The notes beneath the pieces are model-generated. The model ran no database searches, was not told where the DNA came from, and saw only the letters and a program-made list of their open reading frames with translations. 28,358 nt of DNA from JAVWPP01 sp036635835 (GTDB lineage: Bacteria > Bacillota > Clostridia > TANB77 > CAG-465). The position numbers and the translations under genes are program-made. The stretch spans positions 1-28,358 of the forward strand of contig JAVWPP010000012.1 in NCBI GenBank assembly GCA_036635835.1, in the 5' to 3' direction. This document shows, piece after piece, positions 15,297 to 21,979 of this stretch (its first letter is position 1; each line of letters begins with the position of its first letter).

Positions 15297-15325
15297 ATTA
15301 TATACTTTTAAATATGATTTGACAA
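15297..15325 (-). promoter_or_regulatory. promoter of the ABC exporter operon
   Basis: Minus strand TTGTCA (15320-15325), 17-bp spacer, TATAAT (15297-15302), 24 bases before the ATPase start. Its -35 overlaps the -35 of the divergent promoter by 5 bases. Confidence 0.77.
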
Positions 15326-15347
15326 TATGCTTTAAATATATTATACT
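15319..15347 (+). promoter_or_regulatory. promoter of the amidase gene
   Basis: Plus strand TTGACA (15319-15324), 17-bp spacer, TATACT (15342-15347), 31 bases before the amidase start. Confidence 0.77.
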
Positions 15348-15377
15348 AAAATTAACTTATTTAATGGTGGTGGTTTT

Positions 15378-15893
15378 ATGAATATATGCTATATGTATGT
15401 ACCTGAAAATTCTAAGTGCATTTTAGGAATACCTATGATACCTAAATATATAACTATACATGAAGCGGAAACAGGTATAACTGATGCTCCTATGTTTAGA
15501 AATTATATGTATTATAGAAATTTACTTTTGCATCCAAAATATAATAGAGAAAAAGTAGGTTATCACTATATTGTTGATGACGCAAAAGCTTATGCGTTTA
15601 TTCCAGATAATATGAAAGCTTATCATTGTGGCGATGGTGAATTTGGTACCGGAAACAGCGAAAGTATAGGTATTGAGCGATGCGTAAATGAAGGTATTGA
15701 CCACATGAAAGCAATTCATATACAAGCTAAACTTACAGCTCATATTGCTAATAAATATTCTATTCCTCTTACAAATATTATGATGCATAAAGACTGGTCT
15801 GGCAAAGATTGTCCTTCCCGTTTAATTCATAATGTATTTATTTCTTGGGATGAGTTTATATCACTAGTTGAAAAATATATGAAGGAGGATTAG
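15378..15893 (+). CDS. N-acetylmuramoyl-L-alanine amidase (Amidase_2 type)
   Basis: A 171-residue single-domain enzyme that cuts the bond between N-acetylmuramate and the peptide stem of peptidoglycan. Zinc ligands fit the Amidase_2/PGRP fold: His28 in ITIHEAETG, His137 in MMHKDWSGKDCP and Cys145. GYHYIVDD (61-68), AYHCGDG (81-87) and ESIGIERC (95-102) are the other family blocks (compare CwlA/XlyA). No signal peptide, membrane helix or cell-wall-binding repeat is present, so export must occur by another route or the enzyme acts on internal or released muropeptides. Phage endolysins share this format, but no other phage gene is nearby. GGTGGTGG precedes the ATG. A 34-aa membrane peptide follows after one base, probably coupled. 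Confidence 0.9.
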   Translation: MNICYMYVPENSKCILGIPMIPKYITIHEAETGITDAPMFRNYMYYRNLLLHPKYNREKVGYHYIVDDAKAYAFIPDNMKAYHCGDGEFGTGNSESIGIERCVNEGIDHMKAIHIQAKLTAHIANKYSIPLTNIMMHKDWSGKDCPSRLIHNVFISWDEFISLVEKYMKED

Positions 15894-15894
15894 C

Positions 15895-15999
15895 ATGGAA
15901 TTATTTTTTCTTTTCTTAATGGTAGGAATAATTTTTTTAGTTATTCTAATGTTCATTTTTTCAGCAATTTCAGATTTTAAAACAAAAAAACAGTTATAA
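15895..15999 (+). CDS. 34-aa single-span membrane peptide downstream of amidase
   Basis: The start ATG has AAGGAGG 7 bases upstream, inside the final amidase codons, and the ORF begins one base after the amidase stop. The peptide is about 26 hydrophobic residues (MELFFLFLMVGIIFL to MFIFSAI) followed by a short charged tail SDFKTKKQL, predicting one helix with the C-terminus in the cytoplasm. It precedes the terminator. A holin-like or amidase-partner role is possible from position only; no family is recognised. Confidence 0.65.
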   Translation: MELFFLFLMVGIIFLVILMFIFSAISDFKTKKQL

Positions 16000-16009
16000 T
16001 TTTAGTATA

Positions 16010-16041
16010 GGAATTAGCACTTAAGTGTTAGTTCCTTTTCA
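16010..16041 (+). terminator. intrinsic terminator of the amidase unit
   Basis: GGAATTAGCAC pairs with GTGTTAGTTCC (two G-U pairs in RNA) around loop TTAA, followed by TTTTC. Confidence 0.8.
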
Positions 16042-16150
16042 CTTAATATAACTATGTTTATTATTAAAAGATAACAATGTTTTTAAAAAACTTATCAATT
16101 AAAATTTCTTTTTTTATAGTTTTTCCGTTTCTAATAATTTTATTTTAAGC

Positions 16151-16184
16151 ATAAAAAAAAGATAGATTACTCTACCTTTTTTTC
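16151..16184 (-). terminator. intrinsic terminator of the H1-tail membrane protein gene
   Basis: Minus strand AAAAAGGTAGA pairs with TCTATCTTTTT around GTAA and runs into a long T-tract, just after the stop at 16198. Confidence 0.85.
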
Positions 16185-16197
16185 TCCACATAGTGGT

Positions 16198-17331
16198 TTA
16201 TTTTTTCGCTGCTTTTTTAGGAGCTGCTTTTTTAGTTTCTACCTTTTTCTTCTCTACTGGTTTTACAGCTTTAGCTTTAGCAGGTACTTTAACTTTTTTT
16301 TCTGTTTCATTAATTTTTTCCGCTTCTTTTTTAACTTCTTTTTTAACTTCTTTTTGCACTTCTTTTTTAGCATCTGAAACAGTCTTTTTTATTTCTTTTT
16401 TTAGCTTATTTTCTTTTTGATATTTCTTCACCATACAAGATGATACATAAGCATAAAGAGAAATAAAGAACAATAATAATCCTTCAACAGTTAATGCTTT
16501 TTTAAGATTTTCTTTTTCATTAACATAGCTTTGTTCAATTTGAACTTCATCTTTTTCATTACATATTTCTGATATACTACCTTTTAATTGATTAAACTGT
16601 TGATCAGTTATTACATCTGGTAATCCGTTAATCATTTTAGCATATTCTTTTACTAAATCGTTATCTATTATAGAATCTACTTTAGTAATATATTCTTTTA
16701 ATTCTACAATATTATTGCTTTCTATTTTATCTAATATGTTTTTAGTAACCGTATAGAATTCTTTAGAATTTTTATATCCTTCTGAAATTCTTGGTTCTAT
16801 TATTACATTAGAAAAACTAAATACAACATAACAAATTAATGCTATCATAACAGAATACAATAAATAAGATAAAGATAATTCTTCATTATTTACATCGTAT
16901 TCATCCATCATATAACTTGCTACAATATCACAAATTTCTAAGATTGCTAAAATCATAAATAAGAAATACTTATCAAATTTTTCTACGAATAGTTCAAATA
17001 CATATAGTATAACTAACGCAACAATTGTTGATATAACCCAATAAGTTATTTTTTTAAGAAGTGGATTCTTTTTCATATCCATTCTTTCAAATAAAGTTTT
17101 ACCTATAACTTTATACTCCATATGTACCATAAGCACAAGAACAGTTATCGTAAATAATACACTTATACTATTTTTCATAACTTGATAAAAAGAATCCATT
17201 CCTGCGCAATTCACATACTCTTCAAAATAATAAAATAAAGAAGATGCTCCTATAGAAATAACTATAGATATCACTGCGATAAAACAAAGTGCTAGATTAT
17301 TTCCTATTGAAAGTTTTTTTCTTTTGTCCAT
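16198..17331 (-). CDS. six-span membrane protein with histone-H1-like basic tail
   Basis: A 377-residue protein that I cannot assign to a family. Hydrophobic segments at about 13-34, 55-71, 95-116, 122-140, 155-176 and 282-300 predict six helices. An N-terminus inside the cell (MDKRKK) places the 105-residue loop between helices 5 and 6 outside and the C-terminus inside. The tail (301-377) is extremely basic: a heptad-like stretch with KKEVQKEVKKEVKKEAEK, then a Pro-Ala-Lys part including PAKAKAVKPVEKKK and KKAAPKKAAKK, as in histone H1 or bacterial H1-like proteins. The tail could bind DNA, RNA or acidic lipids at the membrane face. It is monocistronic with its own promoter and terminator, and divergent from the PASTA gene. 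Confidence 0.82.
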   Translation of the reverse strand: MDKRKKLSIGNNLALCFIAVISIVISIGASSLFYYFEEYVNCAGMDSFYQVMKNSISVLFTITVLVLMVHMEYKVIGKTLFERMDMKKNPLLKKITYWVISTIVALVILYVFELFVEKFDKYFLFMILAILEICDIVASYMMDEYDVNNEELSLSYLLYSVMIALICYVVFSFSNVIIEPRISEGYKNSKEFYTVTKNILDKIESNNIVELKEYITKVDSIIDNDLVKEYAKMINGLPDVITDQQFNQLKGSISEICNEKDEVQIEQSYVNEKENLKKALTVEGLLLFFISLYAYVSSCMVKKYQKENKLKKEIKKTVSDAKKEVQKEVKKEVKKEAEKINETEKKVKVPAKAKAVKPVEKKKVETKKAAPKKAAKK

Positions 17332-17372
17332 ATTTTCACCTCTCTTTTAGACCTAACGTCTATTACATTTCA

Positions 17373-17401
17373 ATTATATGATATTATTTATATCTTTGCA
17401 A
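17373..17401 (-). promoter_or_regulatory. promoter of the H1-tail membrane protein gene
   Basis: Minus strand TTGCAA (17396-17401), 17-bp spacer, TATAAT (17373-17378), 42 bases before the start. The -35 matches consensus in 4 of 6. Confidence 0.6.
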
Positions 17402-17525
17402 TCTATTTTTTTCATTTTTTAATAATTCTACATTTTAACTAGTCTTTTTTAAACAAATCTAAATTTATTCTTTTTTTTACTTGCTTTTACGACATTTTAT
17501 TATATAATATTCTTGAGGTGGTAAT

Positions 17526-19475
17526 ATGAAAAACTTTACTAAATATATGATGGCTATTGTGACAACTATACTAGCTTTTACATATATAGCTGTTACATTT
17601 TTATATAATAATTCAAATGCAGATCAGCTGAGCAAAATAATAAATGCAGGTCTATTATTTTTAATAACAATCTCATTTATTATTTATTATTTGAAAACGA
17701 AAAAGTTAAATCTTTTAATAACGTTTATGAACATTTTGTTAATTGTTTTTTTATTTATTAATATATTAACAACAACTAAGTTCTTTAACATACCTGAAAA
17801 AGCTGCATTAAAAGATTTTGCAAACACTAATATTTCTAGTGTTATAAACTATGCAAAAAAATATAATATAAAAACTAATATAATATATGAATTTAGCGAT
17901 CACATTCCAGAGTATGAAGTTATGTCTCAAGATATAAAAGCAGGAACACTTCTTTCTAAAGTGAAAAATCTTACTTTGATTGTATCTGAAGGACCAGATG
18001 AAAATAAAGCTATTATTGTACCTAGCATGCTAGGTTGGAATACAGATAGAGTTATAAAATATGTAACTGAAAATTTTATGAAAAATGTAAAAGTAGAATT
18101 TATATCTTCTGCAGAAGTAAAAAACACAGTAATTGCTCAAAGTTCTAATGGAGAATTAAAAAGAAATACAGAACTTTCTTTACAGTTTTCTCAAGGCGAA
18201 AACTTTGAATATGTACCTGTTGAAATGGTAGACTTAAAAGCTAAAACTTTTTTCGAAGCTACAATGTGGGCCAAAATGAATGGCATTAATATAGATGCAG
18301 AGTTAGCTTTTAATGATGATTTAAAAGGCACTGTTTCTTTAAAAAATAAAGACGGAAAAAATTTAGATATTCTATCTATAAAAAAAGGACTTGTTTTAAA
18401 CCAAAAACAAGATATAGGTACATTAATAGAAAATGCTAAAATTAATCTAGTTGTATCTAAAGGAAATAAAGTAATTATACCAGATTTAAAATCAATGTCT
18501 ATAGAAGAAATAACAGACTTTGTAATTAAGAATAAACTAAAAATAAATTATCAAGATAAGTATGATGATACTGTTGCTATGGGTAAAATAATATCATGTA
18601 ATTTAAACGAAGGAGATGTTGTTGAACAAGGTACACTTGTAACTATTCTTTCTTCTAAAGGTCAACTTAAAATGGAAAAATTCGATTCACTTGAAGCTTT
18701 TAGAAATTGGGCATCTAAATATTCTATTCCAATTTCAGAAGTGCACGAAGGAAATACTGAAATACCAGAAGGACAAATTATAAAGTTCTCACATAATGAA
18801 AATGACATACTATCTAATGGAGCAACAGTCACTGTATATATTTCAAAAGGTGCTCCTGTAATTGTTCCAAATCTTATTGGTAAATCTAAATCTGCTATAG
18901 TTTCAGAATGTAGAAACGCAGGTCTAACTTATGGATTTACATATAGCTCATTTAATAATGCTGCAAAAGATACATCACTTAAACAGTCTCTAGCAGCAGG
19001 TTCTAAAGTAGATAAAGGTACCAAAATAATTATTACCTTATCTGCAGGCCCTGGAGTTTCTATTCCAAATTTAATAGGCAAAGATAGAAACGCAGCAGCT
19101 TCAATTTGTTCAGGTCTTGGACTATCTGTAAACTTTGTAACAGGCGGATATTCTAATACACCAGCTAACTGTGTAACAAACCAAAATATTGGTGCTGGAA
19201 CAAAAGTAAAACCTGGAACTAATATTACAGTAACACTTTCTAAAGGTCAGGCAAATTCACAAGATGTATATTTACAGCCACAATGGATAACAGCTGGAAA
19301 TGCACAAACAACTGCTAATAATATAACTGCAAGGCTTAAAAGTATATATTCAGATTTAACTGTTAGAATAAATTATGTTGCAACAAATGAACCTAGTAAA
19401 ACAGGTCTACTTGCACAAAATCCTAATATACGAATTACGCAAGGTAGCACAATTACTATAAGTATTTATTTATAA
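17526..19475 (+). CDS. kinase-less multi-PASTA membrane protein
   Basis: A 649-residue protein with three N-terminal helices (about 7-27, 40-56, 62-82) followed by a long extracytoplasmic region of about eight PASTA-like units (roughly 92-156, 163-224, 229-312, 316-378, 382-442, 446-508, 512-574, 578-649). The best ones have the VPNLIGKSKSAIVSECRNAGL or IPNLIGKDRNAA pattern and end in K-G-T-x-I-x-I-T-L-S-x-G. PASTA repeats bind muropeptides or cross-linking partners and normally sit on PrkC/Stk kinases or class B PBPs. Here there is no kinase or transpeptidase domain, so it is probably a wall-sensing or anchoring protein that signals, if at all, through the membrane segment. The start follows GAGGTGG. 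It ends at a terminator shared with nagZ. Confidence 0.85.
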   Translation: MKNFTKYMMAIVTTILAFTYIAVTFLYNNSNADQLSKIINAGLLFLITISFIIYYLKTKKLNLLITFMNILLIVFLFINILTTTKFFNIPEKAALKDFANTNISSVINYAKKYNIKTNIIYEFSDHIPEYEVMSQDIKAGTLLSKVKNLTLIVSEGPDENKAIIVPSMLGWNTDRVIKYVTENFMKNVKVEFISSAEVKNTVIAQSSNGELKRNTELSLQFSQGENFEYVPVEMVDLKAKTFFEATMWAKMNGINIDAELAFNDDLKGTVSLKNKDGKNLDILSIKKGLVLNQKQDIGTLIENAKINLVVSKGNKVIIPDLKSMSIEEITDFVIKNKLKINYQDKYDDTVAMGKIISCNLNEGDVVEQGTLVTILSSKGQLKMEKFDSLEAFRNWASKYSIPISEVHEGNTEIPEGQIIKFSHNENDILSNGATVTVYISKGAPVIVPNLIGKSKSAIVSECRNAGLTYGFTYSSFNNAAKDTSLKQSLAAGSKVDKGTKIIITLSAGPGVSIPNLIGKDRNAAASICSGLGLSVNFVTGGYSNTPANCVTNQNIGAGTKVKPGTNITVTLSKGQANSQDVYLQPQWITAGNAQTTANNITARLKSIYSDLTVRINYVATNEPSKTGLLAQNPNIRITQGSTITISIYL

Positions 19476-19486
19476 AACAAAAAATT

Positions 19487-19521
19487 AACTAGGAGACTTT
19501 TTATAGTTTCCTAGTTTTTTA
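19487..19521. terminator. bidirectional terminator between PASTA gene and nagZ
   Basis: An 11-bp stem AACTAGGAGAC / GTTTCCTAGTT with an 8-base loop and following T-run. The right arm overlaps the nagZ stop codon at 19511. Confidence 0.85.
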
Positions 19522-20524
19522 TTTCATTATCATTTATATTATATTTTTGTTTTATACTTAATATTTTTTTTACTTTTTCATCTATTATTTCATCTGGAAT
19601 TTTACACTTAAAATATTTTTGTATAGCTTTTTCTTTTCTCTTGTTTTCCTTACAAAGTAAAACCATATCACTACCGGCCTCTATTGCCTCTTTAATTGGA
19701 ATTTTAAATAGGCAGCGAAACATTAGACCCCTCATCATTAAATCGTCCGTAATAATGAGTCCTGAGTAATTTATAGTATTCTTTAAATATCCAGTTATTA
19801 TTTTTTTAGATAATGATACTGGATAGTTTTTATCCATACATTTTACTAGCATATGTGAAACTAGCATAGCATCTGAATCTACATTAAGAAACGGTTTTAT
19901 ATGTTTTTCTAGTTTTTCTTTTGTACAAGAAATTTTAGGAAGTAATCTATGTGTATCATTTAGAGTTAAACCATGACCTGGAAAATGCTTAACAACTGCT
20001 AATATGTTTTCTTCTTTTAAGCCAAGTAAAAAATTTTCTCCAAATTTAATAACTTCATCTTCGTTTGCATCTATTGCTCTATCTCCAATTGGGTGGTTAT
20101 CTTCTTCCATTATTTTTAAATCTAGAACTGGTGCAAAATCCATATTGATTCCAAATTTATTTAATACTTGTCCCATTTCTTTATATGTGTTTTTTGCATA
20201 TTCTAAGTCCCCTGTTTTATATATTTGATTTGCACTAGGAAATTTCTTAATGTTTTTAGGCATCCTATTTACTCTTCCACCTTCGTAATCTACAGATATA
20301 TATATAGGAAGATTTCCGGCTTCTTTATTCATGGTTTTTATATTATTTATTAGATTAATTAACTGCTCTTCGCTTTCTACGTTTCTTCTAAAAATAATTA
20401 TTCCGCCAACTTTATATTCCTTTATAAATTTTTCTGTAAATGCATCTATTTCCGCTCCAAATATTCCTACAATTAAAGTTTGTCCAAGTTTTTCTTTCCT
20501 TGACATCTCATTAATATTTTTCAT
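19511..20524 (-). CDS. nagZ: beta-N-acetylglucosaminidase, glycoside hydrolase family 3
   Basis: A NagZ-like enzyme that removes terminal N-acetylglucosamine from muropeptides in wall recycling. From the ATG at 20524 it has 337 residues, starting MKNINEMSRKEKLGQ. The hallmark KHFPGHG-x4-D-T-H-R-L-L-P loop carries the catalytic His/Asp pair of this subfamily, and SGLIITDDLMMRG carries the nucleophile Asp. ISVDYEGGRVNRM and IGDRAIDANEDEV are further family blocks. No signal peptide or lipobox is seen, so it is probably cytoplasmic, unlike the secreted Bacillus form. The first in-frame ATG further upstream is inside the promoter and lacks a ribosome site; AGGTGGTG precedes the chosen start. Confidence 0.92.
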   Translation of the reverse strand: MKNINEMSRKEKLGQTLIVGIFGAEIDAFTEKFIKEYKVGGIIIFRRNVESEEQLINLINNIKTMNKEAGNLPIYISVDYEGGRVNRMPKNIKKFPSANQIYKTGDLEYAKNTYKEMGQVLNKFGINMDFAPVLDLKIMEEDNHPIGDRAIDANEDEVIKFGENFLLGLKEENILAVVKHFPGHGLTLNDTHRLLPKISCTKEKLEKHIKPFLNVDSDAMLVSHMLVKCMDKNYPVSLSKKIITGYLKNTINYSGLIITDDLMMRGLMFRCLFKIPIKEAIEAGSDMVLLCKENKRKEKAIQKYFKCKIPDEIIDEKVKKILSIKQKYNINDNEIKN

Positions 20525-20543
20525 AGCATCACCACCTAAGTTT

Positions 20544-20572
20544 ATTATATTATACATATTTAGTTTTTTCAA
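20544..20572 (-). promoter_or_regulatory. probable promoter of nagZ
   Basis: Minus strand TTGAAA (20567-20572), 17-bp spacer, TATAAT (20544-20549). The transcription start would fall close to the ribosome site, so spacing is tight. Confidence 0.5.
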
Positions 20573-20578
20573 TAGAAA

Positions 20579-20616
20579 GAAAACAAACGCTAATTTTTTA
20601 CAACTAGCGTTTGCTT
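20579..20616 (-). terminator. terminator of the maf/sortase-like unit
   Basis: CAAACGCTA (20584-20592) pairs perfectly with TAGCGTTTG (20605-20613). On the minus strand the stem is followed by TTTTCTTTC. It lies just after the stop at 20618. Confidence 0.8.
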
Positions 20617-20617
20617 T

Positions 20618-21169
20618 TTATATTTCTCTTGCTTTTACTATTATCCTTTTATCTTCTTTTGTTGTTTCTGTAACAAGTGTTACTTCTCTTTTATCTCCTG
20701 TTTTTTGCGATAGGAATTCCGAATCTGTTAACGATGTTGTATACATATCATATACGGCATATTTTACTTCTTTATTTTCCTTGTTTTTTATAGAGATCTC
20801 ATCTCCAGATTCAAGCTTTACTAAATTGCTAAAAAACAAATTATTTTTTGTGTTATTTCCCATGATGCAAAGGTTGCCTATTTCATCTGGATTAGCACCA
20901 AATAATTTAACTACTGAAGTTTTCATTGCTTCTTCTGATGAGTCTTCTAGTATTGGGTACTCTATATTTATTTTATCTATGTGTATAACTCCTACATACG
21001 GATATTTGCTAACTATTGTTTCTGCTTTTTTTTGAAAAGATTTAATTATATTTTTGTTTGCATCTTTTATAAACACAATATTAAATGTAATAAACCCTGC
21101 TATCATCATTAGCACTGTTATTGCTACTACTATTATTGCTTTTGCTACTACGTTGTTTTTCTCCTTCAT
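20618..21169 (-). CDS. sortase-fold protein lacking catalytic His and Cys (pseudo-sortase)
   Basis: A 183-residue protein with an N-terminal membrane anchor (about 9-33) and an extracytoplasmic sortase-like barrel: PYVGVIHIDKINIEYPIL (57-74), GNLCIMGNNT (98-107), FFSNLVKLESGDEISI (112-127), VTLVTETT (163-170), and KRIIVKA (174-180). In active sortases the second block reads A-G-H-N and the fourth reads L-V-T-C. Here the His position is Asn105 and the Cys position is Glu168, while Arg175 is kept. It should therefore be unable to form the acyl-enzyme and may act as a scaffold or binding protein. The surrounding fold motifs are intact, so it is not simply decaying. It follows maf by 35 bases, likely in one unit. 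AGGTGAAAA precedes the ATG. Confidence 0.8.
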   Translation of the reverse strand: MKEKNNVVAKAIIVVAITVLMMIAGFITFNIVFIKDANKNIIKSFQKKAETIVSKYPYVGVIHIDKINIEYPILEDSSEEAMKTSVVKLFGANPDEIGNLCIMGNNTKNNLFFSNLVKLESGDEISIKNKENKEVKYAVYDMYTTSLTDSEFLSQKTGDKREVTLVTETTKEDKRIIVKAREI

Positions 21170-21204
21170 TTTTCACCTCATATTGTTCTATCTGAATTTT
21201 ATTT

Positions 21205-21792
21205 TTATACTACAAAATCTTTTATTGAATATCCTAATTCTTTTAATTTTATATATATCTCCGTAATTGGAAGTCCTATAACATTTGCATATTCTCCTTC
21301 GATTTTTTTTGTAAATATACTGCTTAATCCATCGATTGCATATCCGCCACATCTATAGTATATATCTTTATCTATATCTACATATGTCTCTATTTCTTCA
21401 TCTGAGATATCTTGCATATATACTTTTGTCATAGAAGAAAAAGATATTTCTTTGTTTTGATATTTATCTATTATAGTTACTCCTGTCCAAATTTCTGCGC
21501 ATGAAGAGCTATATTGTTTTATCATATATATTGCTTCTTCTCTTGTTTTTGGTTTTCCGAATATTTCACCTTTGCTAGAATATGTTATTGTATCTGCTGC
21601 TAAAATAATTCCTTCATCTACGATTTCACTAACTGCTTTTGCTTTTATTTTAGAGATTTCTTTTGCATATTCTCCTGGATGTTTTTTGTCTGATTTTTCT
21701 TCTGCATTGCTCGTAATAACATCAAACTTAAATTTTGCACTTTCTAATAATATTTTTCTATCTTTTGAACCTGATGCAAGTATTAATTTCAC
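21205..21792 (-). CDS. maf: Maf family nucleotide pyrophosphatase
   Basis: Maf proteins hydrolyse modified or canonical nucleoside triphosphates such as dTTP, UTP or m5UTP, and influence septum formation. From the GTG at 21792 the protein has 195 residues, beginning MKLILASGSKDRKILL, a variant of the usual S-P-R-R nucleotide-binding loop. Other motifs: ILAADTI (catalytic Asp), FGKPKTREEAIYMIKQ, and YAIDGLSSIFTKKIEGEYANVIGLPI. A GTG at 21801 is also in frame but overlaps the AGAGGT ribosome site, so the later GTG is preferred. It lies upstream of the pseudo-sortase gene in the same unit and is divergent from the LCP gene. Confidence 0.92.
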   Translation of the reverse strand: MKLILASGSKDRKILLESAKFKFDVITSNAEEKSDKKHPGEYAKEISKIKAKAVSEIVDEGIILAADTITYSSKGEIFGKPKTREEAIYMIKQYSSSCAEIWTGVTIIDKYQNKEISFSSMTKVYMQDISDEEIETYVDIDKDIYYRCGGYAIDGLSSIFTKKIEGEYANVIGLPITEIYIKLKELGYSIKDFVV

Positions 21793-21827
21793 TTTGTTCA
21801 CCTCTTGTTTTATTGTTTTTCTTTATT

Positions 21828-21856
21828 ATTATATCTTATTTTATATGTTTTTTCAA
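21828..21856 (-). promoter_or_regulatory. sigma-A promoter of maf and the pseudo-sortase gene
   Basis: Minus strand TTGAAA (21851-21856), 17-bp spacer, TATAAT (21828-21833), 36 bases before the maf start. Confidence 0.72.
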
Positions 21857-21979
21857 TCATTTTGCCTTAGATATATATATTAATTTAAGTTTTTAACTAA
21901 AAAAAATATACTTTTTAAATTATTTGTGTTAAAATATATTTAGCGTTGTAATAATACTGCACAAAAGGAGATTGTACAT

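Noticed and set aside
15378..15999. Prophage remnant (endolysin plus holin)
   Set aside because: No integrase, structural or regulatory phage gene or attachment repeat is seen in the window, so a phage origin is not supported beyond the format of the pair.
17481..17508. Possible promoter TTGCTT-16-TATAAT before the PASTA gene
   Set aside because: The -35 is poor (3 of 6) and the transcription start would fall on the ribosome site, leaving almost no leader.
21924..21952. Possible LCP promoter TTGTGT-17-TGTAAT
   Set aside because: The -35 matches only 3 of 6 and several other AT-rich placements fit as well.
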